A stretch of 64,000 nucleotides of DNA from Chionis minor. Lineage: Eukaryota > Chordata > Aves > Charadriiformes > Chionididae. Below the pieces are notes generated by a model that saw only the letters and a list, made by a program, of their open reading frames with translations, made no database searches and had not been told where the DNA came from. Positions 12,501 to 27,500 of the stretch are shown here, piece after piece (the stretch's first letter is position 1; each line of letters begins with the position of its first letter). The stretch is from positions 26,213 through 90,212 of the forward strand of contig VZSF01008761.1 of assembly GCA_013398295.1 (NCBI GenBank), given 5' to 3'. The translations under genes and the position numbers were made by a program.

Positions 12501-15500
12501 CCCAGCAGGTTGGGTACGGCCACAGGCATGATGGAGGTGCTCTAAAGAGACCAGGTACCATTATCAGATCAGCTGGACTGAGGAGCAGAATACATTCCTC
12601 AAGGAGAGCATCACCCAACACCTAACACTGAGCTTGGAAATTCCAGGAACAGGCTGATTATCTCCCCCCCCCCAACTCTAAATCAGGGACCTAAAGACTA
12701 TTAACCGTACTTGTGCACTGCTCTAGCTGCATTCCCCCAATAACTAATACGCATCATCTTTTCAGCGGCAGTTCAAAACAGATATTGGACTACATAAAAA
12801 AAAAGAAAGATTATTCTAGAGTGGTTCTTGCCAAGCTCTACCCCATTCTAGGGATTCCATATCCGAGTATCAGCATGGAAACAGGACAATTAAAAGATTC
12901 ACACGCTCAGGTGGCATTTAGAACACTTGCTAAGTAACTGATGGTTCTAAAAGTTCTTTCACAGAAAGGAAGCAAATTAATAGTGGTGCTATCCGAAAAT
13001 GCAAATAGCTAATTTATAAACTGGCACTTTACAACTGTCTTCAACACAAACCTTCAATAAAAATGTTCCAACAGATCCCCTTGGGTATAGAAAAATTCAA
13101 ATTCCAGTATTTCACAAATCTGAACATTATAAATGGTCTCTGTATCCTCTGTGCTGGATTTCAAAGACATGCATTTCTTCAGACTAGGAGATGTTCCTTA
13201 GACACATGTGTGAATAGACTTGGCCTATTTAAAGCGCGTGTACGTGAAAAACAACCCTGCCTTAGCTAAACTCCTTCTTTCAACCCAACAGTCACTCCAA
13301 GTAAGAAAAAAAGGTAAGAAGTGGGGGAAATTAGACGAGTATTAAACACAGCACTGCTGACATTATACAAATATACCCCTCTGACTCTTTATTCTACTTT
13401 TGCATCTTGCCAGTTTATACCCGTGCTTTAATTTATGCTCACTTTTGTTAACACTGGCCTCAATGGAGATCCCTAACAATACTTACACTGTCCTTTCCAT
13501 GCTCAGTTCTCTATTGTTGCTGATAAATGCTCCAAACTCATTCATGCCAGAGAAATTCCTGACGAATCAAAGCAAGCTGACGATACTTTAAGATGGGTCA
13601 GATGGTTGTTTTCATTAAGATTAGTCTGGAGTTTCTGTTTCAAGTAAAACTGACCACCGTTGCTCAGCTTTTAACAATTTTTAGGCATTACACAGAGTCT
13701 TGTTGTGACCAGTTTGTTAGTGCAGTCTGTCAATGAGATACTCGCTGCCTAATTACTGTCTGTAAAAGTTAATTATTCCAAATGACAGTTTTCTGTGGTA
13801 AGCAGGGAAAGTACTTCTGATGAGCATGCAAAACTCTTATAGTCAGGATTCTTGCTATTATTTTAGCCCTACTTTGATAAATACTTATATAAAAGGCTAT
13901 TTGGACTCCTTTATCTGCTACAGGAGATGTGTATGATAGAGCAATATCAAGTTCTCACTCCTGAAGTTATCTATGGAAAAAAAAATGCAAATATCTAAAG
14001 TACAGATGGCCATGAACTATTTCCCTTTGTTTAAGTCTGATAAATAAAATCAAACATGTTCAAACCATTAAAAAAAATAAAATCTAAAGACTGCCACTGA
14101 AGACTGCCTTTCATACAATGTTCAGGTTACACATTTAAAGAACATTTTTTCTAATGATAAACCACTGAATAACTGAGCATTCTTTTGAGTATAAGAAACA
14201 CGTTTTAATTTCATCTTAAAGCATATCACTAAAGGAAACAAACCTATTTTATTAAAGAAAAGCTGTATAAATGCACAGTACATTCCCTAAAGTAATCAGA
14301 CAGATGTCACCAAGCGAGACTAAGTGCTTTAATATACTGGATTTTAAAGTTAAGTTAGAAACCGCCTAGATAAAGTCTTTAGCAGTCGCTTCCTAATTTG
14401 AATCTTGAAATTCAAACTCTCCACGTTACGAAGCAGCAACCGAGTTCCACCATTAAAAAAAAACTATACAAAAAGACAGATCGTTGAACCGTGTGTTTCA
14501 TCATCCATCCCTGCCTATTTGTAAACGAACCTGACTTTGCAACCGGCCGTGTACATACACACCTGCCTTTACAAGCAGCCTCGGTGGCTTCCGCACGGAT
14601 TCTATAATGGTACATATTCACTGCCAGGATCAGCTGCGGCATTGGAGGCCAAAGGTGGGTTTCAGCTTAAATGCATAAACTTGAATCCCATAAAGGCATC
14701 CGCAAGTGCTGGTCAGACCTAGGGAGAACACTCAATTGCCAACAACATGGGCATCTTGAGCTGCCCTACTGTATCCTGCCTGACTTCCAGCTGCTACTCC
14801 AGGATGTCTTGCAGGTGCTACATCATATTTGCACACCCTGTCTTGGAGTTCCCCATGGTGTCCCAAACAGCGTTAGGTGTCTGCATGCGGTAAAATGAAA
14901 AAAGCCCTGGTCAAGAGGGTCACAGAAGCCTCGAGCATTAGAACATCACTTTAAAGACTTAGACAGCAGCCCACCTAAACCTCACCAGCCCACCTAAACC
15001 TCACCAGCCCACCTAAACCTCACCCGTTACACTGGGAGTTTACTCCTGGGCTTGCTTCACTTGCCTGACTCTAGGGCAAAGCCACCGACGACACTACAGG
15101 CTATCCAGGAAATCTGCATGGGGCAGGCAGGTAAGACATAAGACCTTCAGAACATCCGCACCTTTCTCTCCGAGCAGCTGAAGGCCAGGTAGGACACCCC
15201 AGGACCCTAAAAAAGGCTTTAGATTCCTACAGGCAGCTGAGGTGAACCTAGCTTGCGTGGAGAAGACTACATTTAGGCATCTTACTCTGCCTGAATTCCC
15301 ACCAAACTAACACTTTCTCTTCACAGTGATTATATGAAAAAAAAATCCTATTTTTTTGAAGAAATCTGCATCTTTCAAAATACTTCTGTATTTGATGACA
15401 GCGCTCTTAACTACTGTTCATTTTATTGTCCCATGTAAATTATAATTTAGCATCTAAGACAACCTTAGGTTGTTTTGGTGCGTGGGCAGAGAGAAGATGT

Positions 15501-18500
15501 TTGTGTTTGTTAAATCAACAAGTAATAAGTAAGTTGAGTCTACAAAGCATCAGGGAAAGAAGATGACTTCTGAATCAAATGCAGGAGAGAAAAGAAACTT
15601 TAGAGCCCTCAAATGATAGCTTCTCGACTGATGTGACATCATTAAGTTTTCATGTATAGTGTTCAGATAAGCTTAAAAATGGAAAATTATGACCAGAGAA
15701 CCAAGCTAACAAATAGTGAACCAATGTCTTGCAGAGAGCTTATTAAACCACAAGGCTTTTTTATATATAGATTGTATTCCATACTAATGTGTATGTATTT
15801 CCATTCAGATTTATTGCAAGGAAGAACATCTAAAATTTGGCCTGAAGGCAACAGAACACAAGTTGAGTATTGGGTTTTGTTGTTTGTTTTTTTTTTTTTT
15901 TGGTTTTGGATTTACATATGACTTTATCTCTATGGAAAGTCAGAACAATGGTACCTGTGAAAGACTTCCTCTTAGGTTCTTACTGATTTTCCATTTTTAG
16001 GGCATTCTTTAGGAAGAAACCTAAAAATGTCTCTTATCTGAACTTCACTGTATCATACGGAAGATCTTTTTCAGGCAAAGAAAAAAAAAAAGACAGATTT
16101 CTGAGGACAATTTACTCCTTTACTGAAGACAGTGAAGCGCCATTCATTCTTATCCCCCAAGAAAGATGGCAAAGAAAAAACAGTTTTTCTAGTTAAGTAA
16201 CTACACTAAAATTTACTTCTGACAACACCTGTGCTATTTCACAAAGTTCTTCTCAGCACAAGCCTAAAGTTATAGTCCAGATCTTTCCAAATACAAACTG
16301 TTAAACATTAACTGAAGGCAATTTTTAAAAGGGAGTTTACAGGAGGAATAATCACATACAAATAAGCATGTTTAAAAATATTAATACTGAACTTAGAATA
16401 TGGCTACTTTAACCAGGAGACCCTGACATATCAGGCCTGAGTATTTATTGATGGTAGAGAGTAATGAGTTTTCTACAATTTAACAGAATATGCCTCCATA
16501 TTAGAATGGACTTTTTTTTTTTAAGGCAATAAAAGAAAAATCTGATTATCAGCATATATTTTTACATAGTGTTGGTACCAAAGTATTTGGTATATGCACA
16601 AGTAAACAGAACTATGCAGCAATATAGAAGAAAAGTATGTCAGGAACAAAAATTCCTAAATAAAACAAAAAAATACCAGCAGCCAACCCCCCAAACCCCC
16701 CCCCCCCNCCCAAAACAAAAGATCCCCAAACTAAATCGTGAATGATCATATTTTAAAGAGCACATGCAAAACCATACAAACTACCTCTAGGTCTCTCGAT
16801 CTCACTCCCTTTTGCATACGATGCTCAACATCGTGATTTGCAGAAAATCTGTTAAGATTTGGTTGGTGCACACAAACAGCCAAAGAATCTATTTTCTGGA
16901 CACTAAGAATTTATTGTGTAAACTGTATTTTTAGGGTACAAAGTAATGAATAAGGAACATCCATCTAGTACCAGTTTCTAATCCAAATGAATGCCACAAG
17001 GAAATTGTGGTAACTAACATTTCCTGTTAAAGCTTACACTGCAGATACCCCCTCAACCCTATTTAAAATAAGATGAATAACATTGTTATAGATAATTTAG
17101 CAATACCATCTTTCTCATGAACAGCGCTTCTCTGTTTAAGAAAAGCTCAACTGTCGCATTACATCTACTCACATGAAAAACTGGGAACCATTGGTATGTT
17201 TCCCTCGGTTTGCCATTGACAAAAGGAACGCTCTGTCATGTTTGAGAATAAAGTTTTCATCTGTTTGAAGAAAAAATATGTTTGTCAGATTTTCCCTGAC
17301 AAGGAATACAAGTCTAATTTTCTTAGTAACTTATGGATGCTATAAGGAGAAATTCTGCTGCTGCTGAAGAAACATGAACAGGTTGGGAAAAAAGAAAAAA
17401 AGAAAAATCAAGTTTAAACAAGCCTCTCAAAAGCTACAGTAGAAGCAGTTATGAGACAGAAGCATTCTTTCTAAAAGAAAAACTTTCAGATATAGTGCAA
17501 ACATTTCTAATGAAAAAAAAATTTAAAGTCATTATTAGAGTTTTCAACAAACATTACATTCTCATAGACTTGAATTTAAACCTAGAGTTTTCTGAATAAA
17601 AAACAAGGTTGGCAGACTTACTGACATCCTAAAATGAGCCTTAACATCCACGATACTGTTATTTACGCAGCATGCACCTCAGGTAGAAAGATCTAAACCA
17701 TTCCCCTGATACGGCACACTAAAAGACAGCCATCTATCTGCAAGTCTCAAAAGGTACAAGGGAAAAAAATCCTAGATACCTAGGTGAGAAACTAAAGAAC
17801 ATATTCTTCCTTCAACCTAAGTACAAAATCAATTCAGACCAAACTAAACATGCATTTTATATTCCAGTGAATTAAAGAGGACTTCTGCTTGTACAGCAGA
17901 ATATAAAACCAGATCTTCTGAAGTTCCTTTTCAAAGCTAAATAGCAATTCGAGTGTACAAAGCCGTTATTTTTAAGATTACGTATCAAAACATAACGCTG
18001 CATGTTTAGCTTAGGAACAAACCCTACTAACTTCTTCGCAAATGGATCTATTCAGCACTTTCTTTTGATTAGCGGCTGTAATGCTCCAACATCAAACTAT
18101 TTCTTTGTTTAAGGAAAACTTAATGGCATGCACTTAGCTGCTCGAAAACAGAACCAGGGGCTGTTACAAACATACACGTAGTGCCTTCATTAACACTTAA
18201 ATACCACAGTAACTACCTGGATTTTCTGCCAGAAAGAATTGTATTGCTTTAAACAAATACTATATAAACTCACCATTTTCCTTCCAACAACAAATTTTAA
18301 AGAGAGGTAAAGGTACATTTATTTACAAATTCTTTGCCAGTAAAATAACTTGTGTAGGATATAAACAAAGTCATACACTTTTAGAAACAAGCACCAAGCA
18401 TACAAACCTTGAATAGGGAAGGGGAGGAAAGGGACATTAACAAAAGAAGAAATAACTGTTTAGAGCTGGAAATTATGCCAGTATTCTTCCTCAGAATAAG

Positions 18501-21500
18501 TCATTAACCCTCAGAAAAGGTTAGACACAGAACTCTTCATTTCTCCAAGCAACACAGATATCCATCTACAAAGGGACGTATCAGTTGTCTATATATTTAC
18601 TAGGGAGGGTACAAGGGAACAGAGTTTGAATTTGTGTTACTGAGCTTTTGTCTCTTACCTTTTCATTTTGCAAAAGACCACATTCTCTATAAACAAAAGA
18701 ATATGTTGACAGTTTTAGGCAGGAAGATAGGAGTTTATTCATGAATAAAGTTGCCTAACCTCCATGCTGAAAGTCTCGTTTAACCAATAATGTTAGCCTT
18801 AATTAATTGTCAGTTAAAGTTAATTACCAAAAAGATTATCTGAAAGTCATGCATATAAAAATAATTCTCATGCAACATTAGTTTCATGCAAAAGGTGATC
18901 AATAAGTAGACCTGTTTTCATTAAGTAGCTTGGGAATCAAGACTTGTTTATCTCAGAACTGAGTAAAGAATCCGCAAAGACATATTTCCTCTTACCTTTA
19001 AAATAGCCACCGTAAATAGATTCGCCTCCTTTTCCATTACCTACGCATCAAAAAGCAGGAATTAAACCTTTTGTTTTATTTATGGAAAAAGAGCACTGTA
19101 TGTAACATTCCACTGGTTTATAATGAACTGGGATACTCAGTATCTGAGCATAAGTGCCTTAATTAAAAGTCACAGCCCTGCGTTAGCCTGTTGATACTCA
19201 AAATACTGAGAATGCAGATTGCCTTAGTGCCTCTGAACACTGGAGATGCGAAGCAGGGCTTCAAAGACTAGTCAAAGGCTAATCCTCACCCGTCCTTGTT
19301 AAAGCAGCAGCATCAGCAAAACAACATCAGCAAGGAAAAAAACCCCAACACACCAACAAAAAAAACCCCCACGGTAGATATGACCAACAATTTTGCCCAA
19401 TTCAAAGCGGCTGAGACCACTAGAATGGATGAGATAAGAATCTTCTAATCTACTTGACTTCTGCTTGACTCTCAAAACAAGGTATTTCCTCACCGTGCCC
19501 ATTTTATCAGGTACAAGATTTGAGGACACAGTGAAGAAGATACCCATCCTTACCAAAATGTGTATTTCAGGGAAGGACAACAGGCTGAAACATTACGTTT
19601 ACACATACCACAGGGAAGGAAACAAACTCCTGGAAAACATCTCCTTTTGGAGCCTTACCTGTTAAACACTTCTAGCTCATTTACTATGAATAATTAAAAA
19701 AAGCAAACTTATTCAAATAGCTGGATCCCTGTATCAACAGAGCATTACTAGTGTTGCCTCTGCTGCAGACACAAAAGTGAGAAGCAGCAAGACTACATTT
19801 TGGATTTTAATTCTGTTTTTCTAAGTGTTAACTCCAGCAAGGTGAAGGGTTTTTTTCTTCTTTAACTTAACACATTTTCTGAATAAATATTACTTCAGTT
19901 GAAACATTTTAGAACTGCAAATATTAACAAAAGAAATGGGTGATCTATGCTATACTTCACAGCCAATGAAATATTTTTATGGCATTCTAATGCTTCCAAG
20001 GCATTTTCTAAAGTTACATTACGAGCACATAAGTTGTAACATTTCTGTTCCACTTAAAACATTGCAGTTTTAAAAGCGTATTTTACCTTCGCTGAAGTCC
20101 CCACCCTGAATCATGAAGTTTTTAACTACACGATGGAATGTAGTGCCTTTGTAACACAGCTTCTTTCCAGTTGTTTTGCCAATCCCTTTTTCACCTGCAA
20201 GAAGGTTAAACAAAAGGAATCTGCAGATTGTCACTGAACAAATTCCAAGGGTTTTACCTCTCTAGTGCTAATGGATGTAAGAAAGCCATCGGAATAGCTC
20301 AACTGTAAAAGATAACACAGTCCTACCCGTTGCCTTTTCACTGCTCATTAATAGCAGAAAGGGATCCATTTACAAGGGGACTCTCAAGTGAAAATTAGGT
20401 TTCTTCTTGAAAAGGTGTTTCCTCTCCTCCCAAGAAGGGGTGTACTTATTAGCAACCCACTCAGAACAATTTGTAAGAAAAGAGAGTTCATGATAATGAT
20501 GGGTAAACTATTTTACATGTTTATTGCTACACTGCTACGTTGGCTGAAGCTTACACCACTTATGCATCTGGATGTGCCAGCTGAATCCCAGGACAGAAAT
20601 CTGAGCTTAGAACAGGCTTCAACTCAGTTTCAATGTGATCCAACTCCTGGAAAACTGGGATTGAGCTACTCCAACTACGTGTCACATCTTCACCACGCTG
20701 TGCACGGAGTCAGGCCATCCCTTAACGCCAGTCTCCTAAGCACCAATCCTCACCATCTCAGTATGAAACTTCCACAAAACAGACTTTCACTTCTGGAAAG
20801 ACTGACGGAACAGGAGAACAAGATTGTGTATACAAGAACCATTCCAGGACGAACTGAAGGAGAATCATAATGGGGGAGGTAAAAACCAAAATAAAATAAA
20901 ATCTCCCAAACCCTGAACTCGTAGCAGGGCCATTCTTACCCAGCAGCACAAGCCAAGCCAAGTACTCCAAGTACTTGTTAATCCATTCTGGGCCTGTGAT
21001 TTCCTGAGTGGCACTCAGGGAGCTCCTGCTCCAGTTCAAGCCTACTGGTGGTTTTTGAGAAAGGCATCCCAGAACCTCAAGCTTCATTAATATTTCTTCC
21101 AAAATTCAGAAGAAAAACTGCACCGGGCACGTGGATGATGGTACTATGACAACAGGGCAGAGGTCCTGCGTAGTAGGTTCATGTGGGATTCATACTGGAC
21201 CAGTCAAGGAACATACAAGAGACACAGATTTAGCTTCCAAGAAGAGGGGAGCTGGCAGAACACAGCAATTAAGGGTAACAGGTATATAATACCCTGTGCA
21301 ATAGCTAAAATCCCACGTAAATCACATGTGCGGGAGGTGCTTTGTAATGAGGCAGGACAAATAACCCAACGTTTAGTTTCACCTCACCACTGGTTAAGGA
21401 ACAGGCATTTGACACTCAGTCACAGGACATTTAACCAGCATGTTCTGCACCAGGTAGTGCCCTCAGATGTTTACGTGTACTTGTTATCCAAAGCCGACAG

Positions 21501-24500
21501 ACCCCTTTTGCGATCTATTGTTTCTATACCCAAAATTAACCGCTGGCCAAACCACCCCAAATCTGTCATTCCAAACAGCCCATCGCTGCCAGGATAAGGG
21601 CAAAGAGCAGTTTGTGGCACAAAACCCACTCACGGCGTTGCTGTTTATCATACATGTAGAAGCCTTCACTCAGAGAATACAGCTTATTTTCCAGTGCCCT
21701 GACTCTCCATTCCCCTAGCACATGCCTCCTCCCACACCATTCTTATTTTCCACAGAATTTATCCAAGCAAAGTATTTACTACAGGCATGGCCACATCCCC
21801 TTTCCCCCCAAAACATACCCCTCTCCGCTACAAAATTGGAAACCCCACAACAGTCAATACCAAGGAGTCTCTGCCTACGTTTTTGTTCATATTCCAGCAC
21901 GTCCCTCAGGCTATGGATAATCCCCTTCCAGAATGGGATCCTGCGTTGCATTTGACCATGTAATTGAGCTGGTACATTAAGGTGAGAGGCAAGCTTTAGA
22001 CCACGGCCAGAAGCTGTAGTCCTTTCTTTAACTCTCCTTTATGGTATCACCAAGACAGCATAGTCCTATCATAAAATAAATGGCAATACTTGTGATGTTC
22101 CCTTCCTTTCAAGCATGATATAATCGTGGGCAAAATCATATAATTCAACTACTTCCCCCTAAGCCACAGACGCTTTAGGCAATGCCCTTAAGCTGCGGAG
22201 GGCTAAGTTCCTGCAAAAGCTATGCTGTGTCACTCCGATTTTCAAAACCAATCCTTGGACTCCCACTCAGGCAAAAGACAACGACCAGTTGTTCCACTGG
22301 TCAGAGCTGCAGCATTTCCATAAGCTCAGACACTTCTCCACTACAAAGCCCATGGGCTGGCCGCCTTTTTTTGCTTATGGCCAAATACTAGCCTTACTCT
22401 TTTGCCAGAAATATGCCTGAAATTTGCCTGAAAAAGAAAGAATTTGTCTTCGAGCCCCATCCACTTGCACCCTTCCTGCCTATACAGTTCTTTCCATTTG
22501 CTGCAAATCACTTGGAAATGGGATGGTGGAGGAGAACTGCCATAGTGATTGCAAGGGATAACCCGTTAGCTGAGGAGGGGACAACACCAGGGCCCGTGTC
22601 AGAGTGTCCTTCTCTCTTTGGCAGGTAAACTTGGCTCTCGTGCCCTATTAACACCCGGCACTGCCAACCCCATCTGAGATATTTTGAATTAGGCACCTAA
22701 CAGTGGTCTCCACTTGCGATTATGAGAAGGGAAGCTCTTGACGAAGCACCGAAGAGGAGATGGGCTTGTGCTTATTCAATAGACGGAGTGACTGAAGGAC
22801 CTGCAAATGCCAGTTTGCAAGTCCAGATGTTTTAATTTAAATGCAAGGAGCTTCCTGCTGTCAAGGCAGACAGAGTTCGTTCACAGTAGCCAGGTCTATT
22901 TCTGACAACAATGTCAGGCTGCAGGAAGGCAGCCAGAATCACCCTGTCCTTCTCCATCTGTTTCCAGCAAAAACATCCTGGCTTGCCTCACAGAGATTAT
23001 AGAGGGAGTAGCAGGCGCGATGATGGGCACCGCATTTGAGGGGAGACCTTATCACTCTCCACAACTACCTGAAAGGAGGTTATAGCCAGGTGAGGGTCAA
23101 TCTCTTCTCTCAAGTAACAAGCGATGGGACAAGAGGAAATGGCCTCAAGTTGTGCCAGGGGAGGTTTAGATTGGATATTAGGAAAAACTTCTTTACCAAA
23201 AGGGTTGTCAGGCATTGGAACAGGCTGCCCAGGGAGGTGGTGGAATCGCCGTCCCTGGAGGTATTTAAAAGCCGGGCAGACGTGGTGCTGAGGGATATGG
23301 GTTAGGGGTGGTTTTGGCATAGGTTTATGGTTGGACTTGATGATCTTGAAGGTCTCTTCCAACCCAAGTGATTCTGTGATTCTATGATTTCAAACACTGG
23401 TCTCCAGTCTTTCTCCCCGGGTGTATCACCTCACCTCAAGTGAAACCAGTCTTCACACTGACACAATAGGAGTGCACAGCCCAAACCAAGTTGCTCTGAG
23501 GTCCGTAACAGCGTAAGTGAGGACACACGGTCCTCTGCAGCTGCGATGCCTTTCTCAGCTACAATGGAGGTGGGTACCCAGACACGTCTAAGGAAAAGGA
23601 ACATGCTGGATTGGCCTAGCATGCAGAATCCTGGATTTATGTAGTACAGAAGCATACAATGCTCGCAGTTTGCTAAGATATTCCATTATATAGACTATAT
23701 GGTCCAGAAGGGGACAGCATCCCCTCTCTATTACACAGCTACATACATCCTTAGATGAGAATAGACCTTGCACATGGCTACAAGAAGTCAGTGCCAGAAA
23801 GTGGTGTTGAATTGAGTAAACCTCCAGTGATTCCAAGATTTCTTGCAAAGACCAGAAGGTAAGGATAAAACATCATAGAATCATAGAATCACTCGGGTTG
23901 GAAGAGACCTTAAAGATCATCCAGTCCAACCATAAACCTATGCCAAAACCACCCCTAACCGACGTCCCTCAGCACCACGTCTGCCTGTCTTTTAAATACC
24001 TCCAGGGATGGCGATTCCACCACCTCCCTGGGCAGCCTGTTCCAATGCCCGATAACCCTTTCGGTAAAGAAGTTTTTCCTAATATCCAATCTAAACCTCC
24101 CCTGGCACAACTTGAGACCATTTCCTCTTGTCCTGTTACTTGTTACTTGGGAGAAGAGATTGACCCCCACCTGGCTATAACCTCCTTTCAGGTAGTTGTA
24201 GAGAGTGATAAGGTCTCCCCTCAACCTTCTCTTCTCCAGGCTAAACAATCCCAACTCTCTCAGCCGCTCCTCATAAGACTTGTTCTCCAGACCCCTCACC
24301 AGCTTCGTTGTCCTTCTCTGGACACGCTCCAGCACCTCAATGTCTCTCCGATACTGCAGCGCCCAAAACTGAACGCAGTGCCCAAAACTGAACACATATA
24401 CCTGATAGGAACTGACACTTTGGAGATGACTGAAGTTCTACCAATTGACCTTGCTGTGGAAAGTGGCAGGAGCCAGGGAAGCCCGACTCCTGCAAGCAAA

Positions 24501-27500
24501 AGACTGACTTGGTCTCTGAAGACGGTATAGCAACTCACAACTCGGGGTTGTTAATACCACAGGGTTAACAACAGGGTTGTTAAAGCAACCCTTCACATTG
24601 TGGTTCTGGTTGCCAGAAGTCAGCGCAGTCTTACCAGCAGACCTTCATCTCCCTTCTCAGAACTGCTGCTCTTCAGAAGACAGGCTTTGTAGGTCCTCTA
24701 ACATAATCGAGGCTAACACAGAAGCCCAACTGGAATGCTCCATCAGTCCATGGGTCAGGGAGAAAGTATGTACCAGAGAACTGCTAGATCCTACTCTTGA
24801 AGAGTGGGAATGACCCTAGGCCTGGCCTGTCACTCCTGGCCACAGCTCTCACGCGTGGTGCCGTGCAGGAGACAGCATCCTCGTGCAACGTGCTCGGTTT
24901 AGATGCTGAGGCCATCGAGGGTCTGACGGTGCAAGGCAGGAGGGGAGGGAAAACAACACGCATGATGCAGAGAAACTGGCAGTAACAAGTGCACTGGAAG
25001 AACTTGTCGAGGAGAAACAGAAAGGCAGACAGAACAGCTGACAGGCAAAAAGCCTCAGCCGAACTGAACCCAGATGTAATTGGTGCAAACAAGAGAAGAA
25101 TTCGTGTTAGCCCTGTGACCCTAGCCTCCAGCCTCAGCCATCCCACCTTCAAGTTTGAGAACTACCACAGCAGAAGAGAGACAGCTTCTACTGGCAAAAG
25201 AAATTAATATAATTTAATTCTCTTAAACACTACATTCACCAAAAGAAATTAAATTACTTTTTTCTCCCCTGCAGAATCTAATTATCATGTGTTTATTACC
25301 AAATTTTAAAAAGTATCTGTCAAATCATCATTCCATCCTACGTGCACGCAGTAGAAAACACAATTTGCAAGAATGAAACAAGTGTTTCAGGTAGCTTTTA
25401 TGTCTGTGAGTCTGATCTTGAGTAGACCTCCTAACTTTGTGCTTACTTTCAAGTATTCTTCCAATTAAAAACAGGTTCCAGCTGAAGACATCAATGAAAC
25501 CTGGACAGCCAGCTGTAGAACGGAATTCAGACAGGGATGCAATACAAAGAAGCCAGACTTTTTTTTATTTAAGGTTGTTCTCTCTTCTGCTTGTTTGTTT
25601 CATTCCTCATCATCTCCAACACCTTTTCCTTCCTTTAGCCCCACCTAACATTTTTCTAACAAAAGTGCTGTAAGGATTTAAACAATCCTTCAGAGCTACA
25701 GACCGTGAGGCTCAGACATTACACTACTCAGCGTGCTACTCCGTTCTGTTTCTTATCTTTGGTAATCTATTCTGATTAAGATAAACTTCAAACGAGTTCC
25801 CATTTTTCTATGATAGTTCATAGAATCATACAGTTGTTTTGGTTGGAAGGGACTTTTAAGATCATCGAGTCCAACAATCAACGTAATACAGCCAAATTAC
25901 CACTAACCCATGTCCCTCAGCACCACGTCTGCCCGGCTTTTAAATACCTCCAGGGATGGCGATTCCACCCCCTCCCTGGGCAGCCTGTTCCAATGCCTGA
26001 TAACCCTTTCCGTGAAGAAATTTTTCCTAATATCCAATCTAAATCTCCCCTGGTGCAACTTGAGGTTGTTTCCTCTTGTCCTATCGCTTGTTGCTTGAGA
26101 GAAGAGATCGACCCCCCTGGCTAGTCCCTCCTTTCAGGCAGTTGTCGAGAGGGATAAGGTCTCCCCTCAGCCTCCTTTTCTCCAAGTGGAACAACCCCAG
26201 CTCCATTAGCCACTCCTCAGGAGACTCCTGCTCCAGACCCCTTACCAGCTCCGGTGCCCTTCTCTGGACACGCTCCAAGTTGTACCATTCTTTTCCATTC
26301 TCAGTCTATCCCTAGATATCTCTTTTAGAAGCGTAAGTGATAAAAAAAATAAATCAGAAAGAGTAAGAGAGGGCATCACCACACAGACCTCAACAAAAAC
26401 GAGCTACATACTGTACCTTCCACAAATTCGTAGTATTATGAAGATCTTCCAAATCTTTACAGAGATTATCTACAACACATCACATCCTGGGATTTGATCT
26501 CTGACAAGATGAACTTTAAGAAATTAACAGCTAAGGATATCACCCGATTTACGTCACATAACCAGTTAGCTAAAAGCTGTTTGCTAAAGCCAGATATTAA
26601 AATGCTGCCTGGAAAGTCTTGCTGGAGCATTGTAATGATTTGGAAAAGAGTTATTTCATATACAAGGTAAAGGCTTCGCTGGTGCAGTTAATTCAAGGTA
26701 TATTGCAAGTCACTGAGCATTCAGGTCTAAATGACCAGGAGATTACCAAGAGACACACAATACATTCTTTGTGGAACACATTCTTCACATAAATAACACA
26801 CACCGATTCCCTTAATAACCTCATCAGGATTAACCTTCAACTTACAGCTGAAAAATCCCCGAGGAACAGAGCAGACCAAAAAATCCCCACCAAACCCTTA
26901 CTACCCTTACTCTTCCAATCATTAGAAACCCTCTTTAAAAAGTTAAGTCTTGCTTTAAAAAAAAAACAGGTTGGAGGGTGCTATGTTACACCCAGACATT
27001 CTTTTGCCAGTGCTGTCCCTTTGATTTCACAAATGTCTCCTCTCTCCCACCAAGCAATCCCAGGATTTCTAATGGATCGTCATATTCCCTTTAAGTCTTT
27101 TATTTAGCTAAACATCATAAGATTTTCTCAGATTTAAGAGATGCTCTTGTCTTTTGATCCTTGTGTAGCACTTCTATGAACCTGAAAACACTGGAAATTT
27201 TATTATATATAATCAACACTTTATATAAGAAAAAAATTCCTATATATTCAAAGTTTTAGGTACTGTCCCAAGTCAAATGTCACCATTATATTGTGCAGTG
27301 TCATTAACACTTAATGTCTCTCCTGATAAATCCTAAAGACCCGCTTGCCTCCATCACATTTGTGTAACTTGAGCAACCAATAATTCCACCACAGTCTCAG
27401 CCTTGTCAATCACTCCTACCTACAAGAGCCTAAAATTAGGGACAAAAAAAAAAAAAGTATGTTTTTGTTCCATAAATTCATGGTTTTGCATTCTGTAATC

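Larger units (their letters stand above)
8123..17172 (-). other. Large NKTR intron (about 9 kb) upstream of the microexon
   Basis: AT-rich sequence between the 17173-17260 exon and the 30-nt microexon. It contains A runs (for example 8214-8227), a 19-bp triplicate at 14968-15024 and a C run with one ambiguous base at 16708. No CR1 or LTR copy and no coding exon was recognised, which is notable for this length. Confidence 0.65.

Noticed and set aside
20388..20870. 160-codon plus-strand frame in an NKTR intron
   Set aside because: No recognisable motif, and it lies antisense within an intron. Its length is within what chance gives in a GC-richer stretch.
23898..24530. 210-codon plus-strand frame
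   Set aside because: It is the antisense reading of a CR1 element; the same reading recurs at 25810, 50915 and 62817, as expected for repeats.
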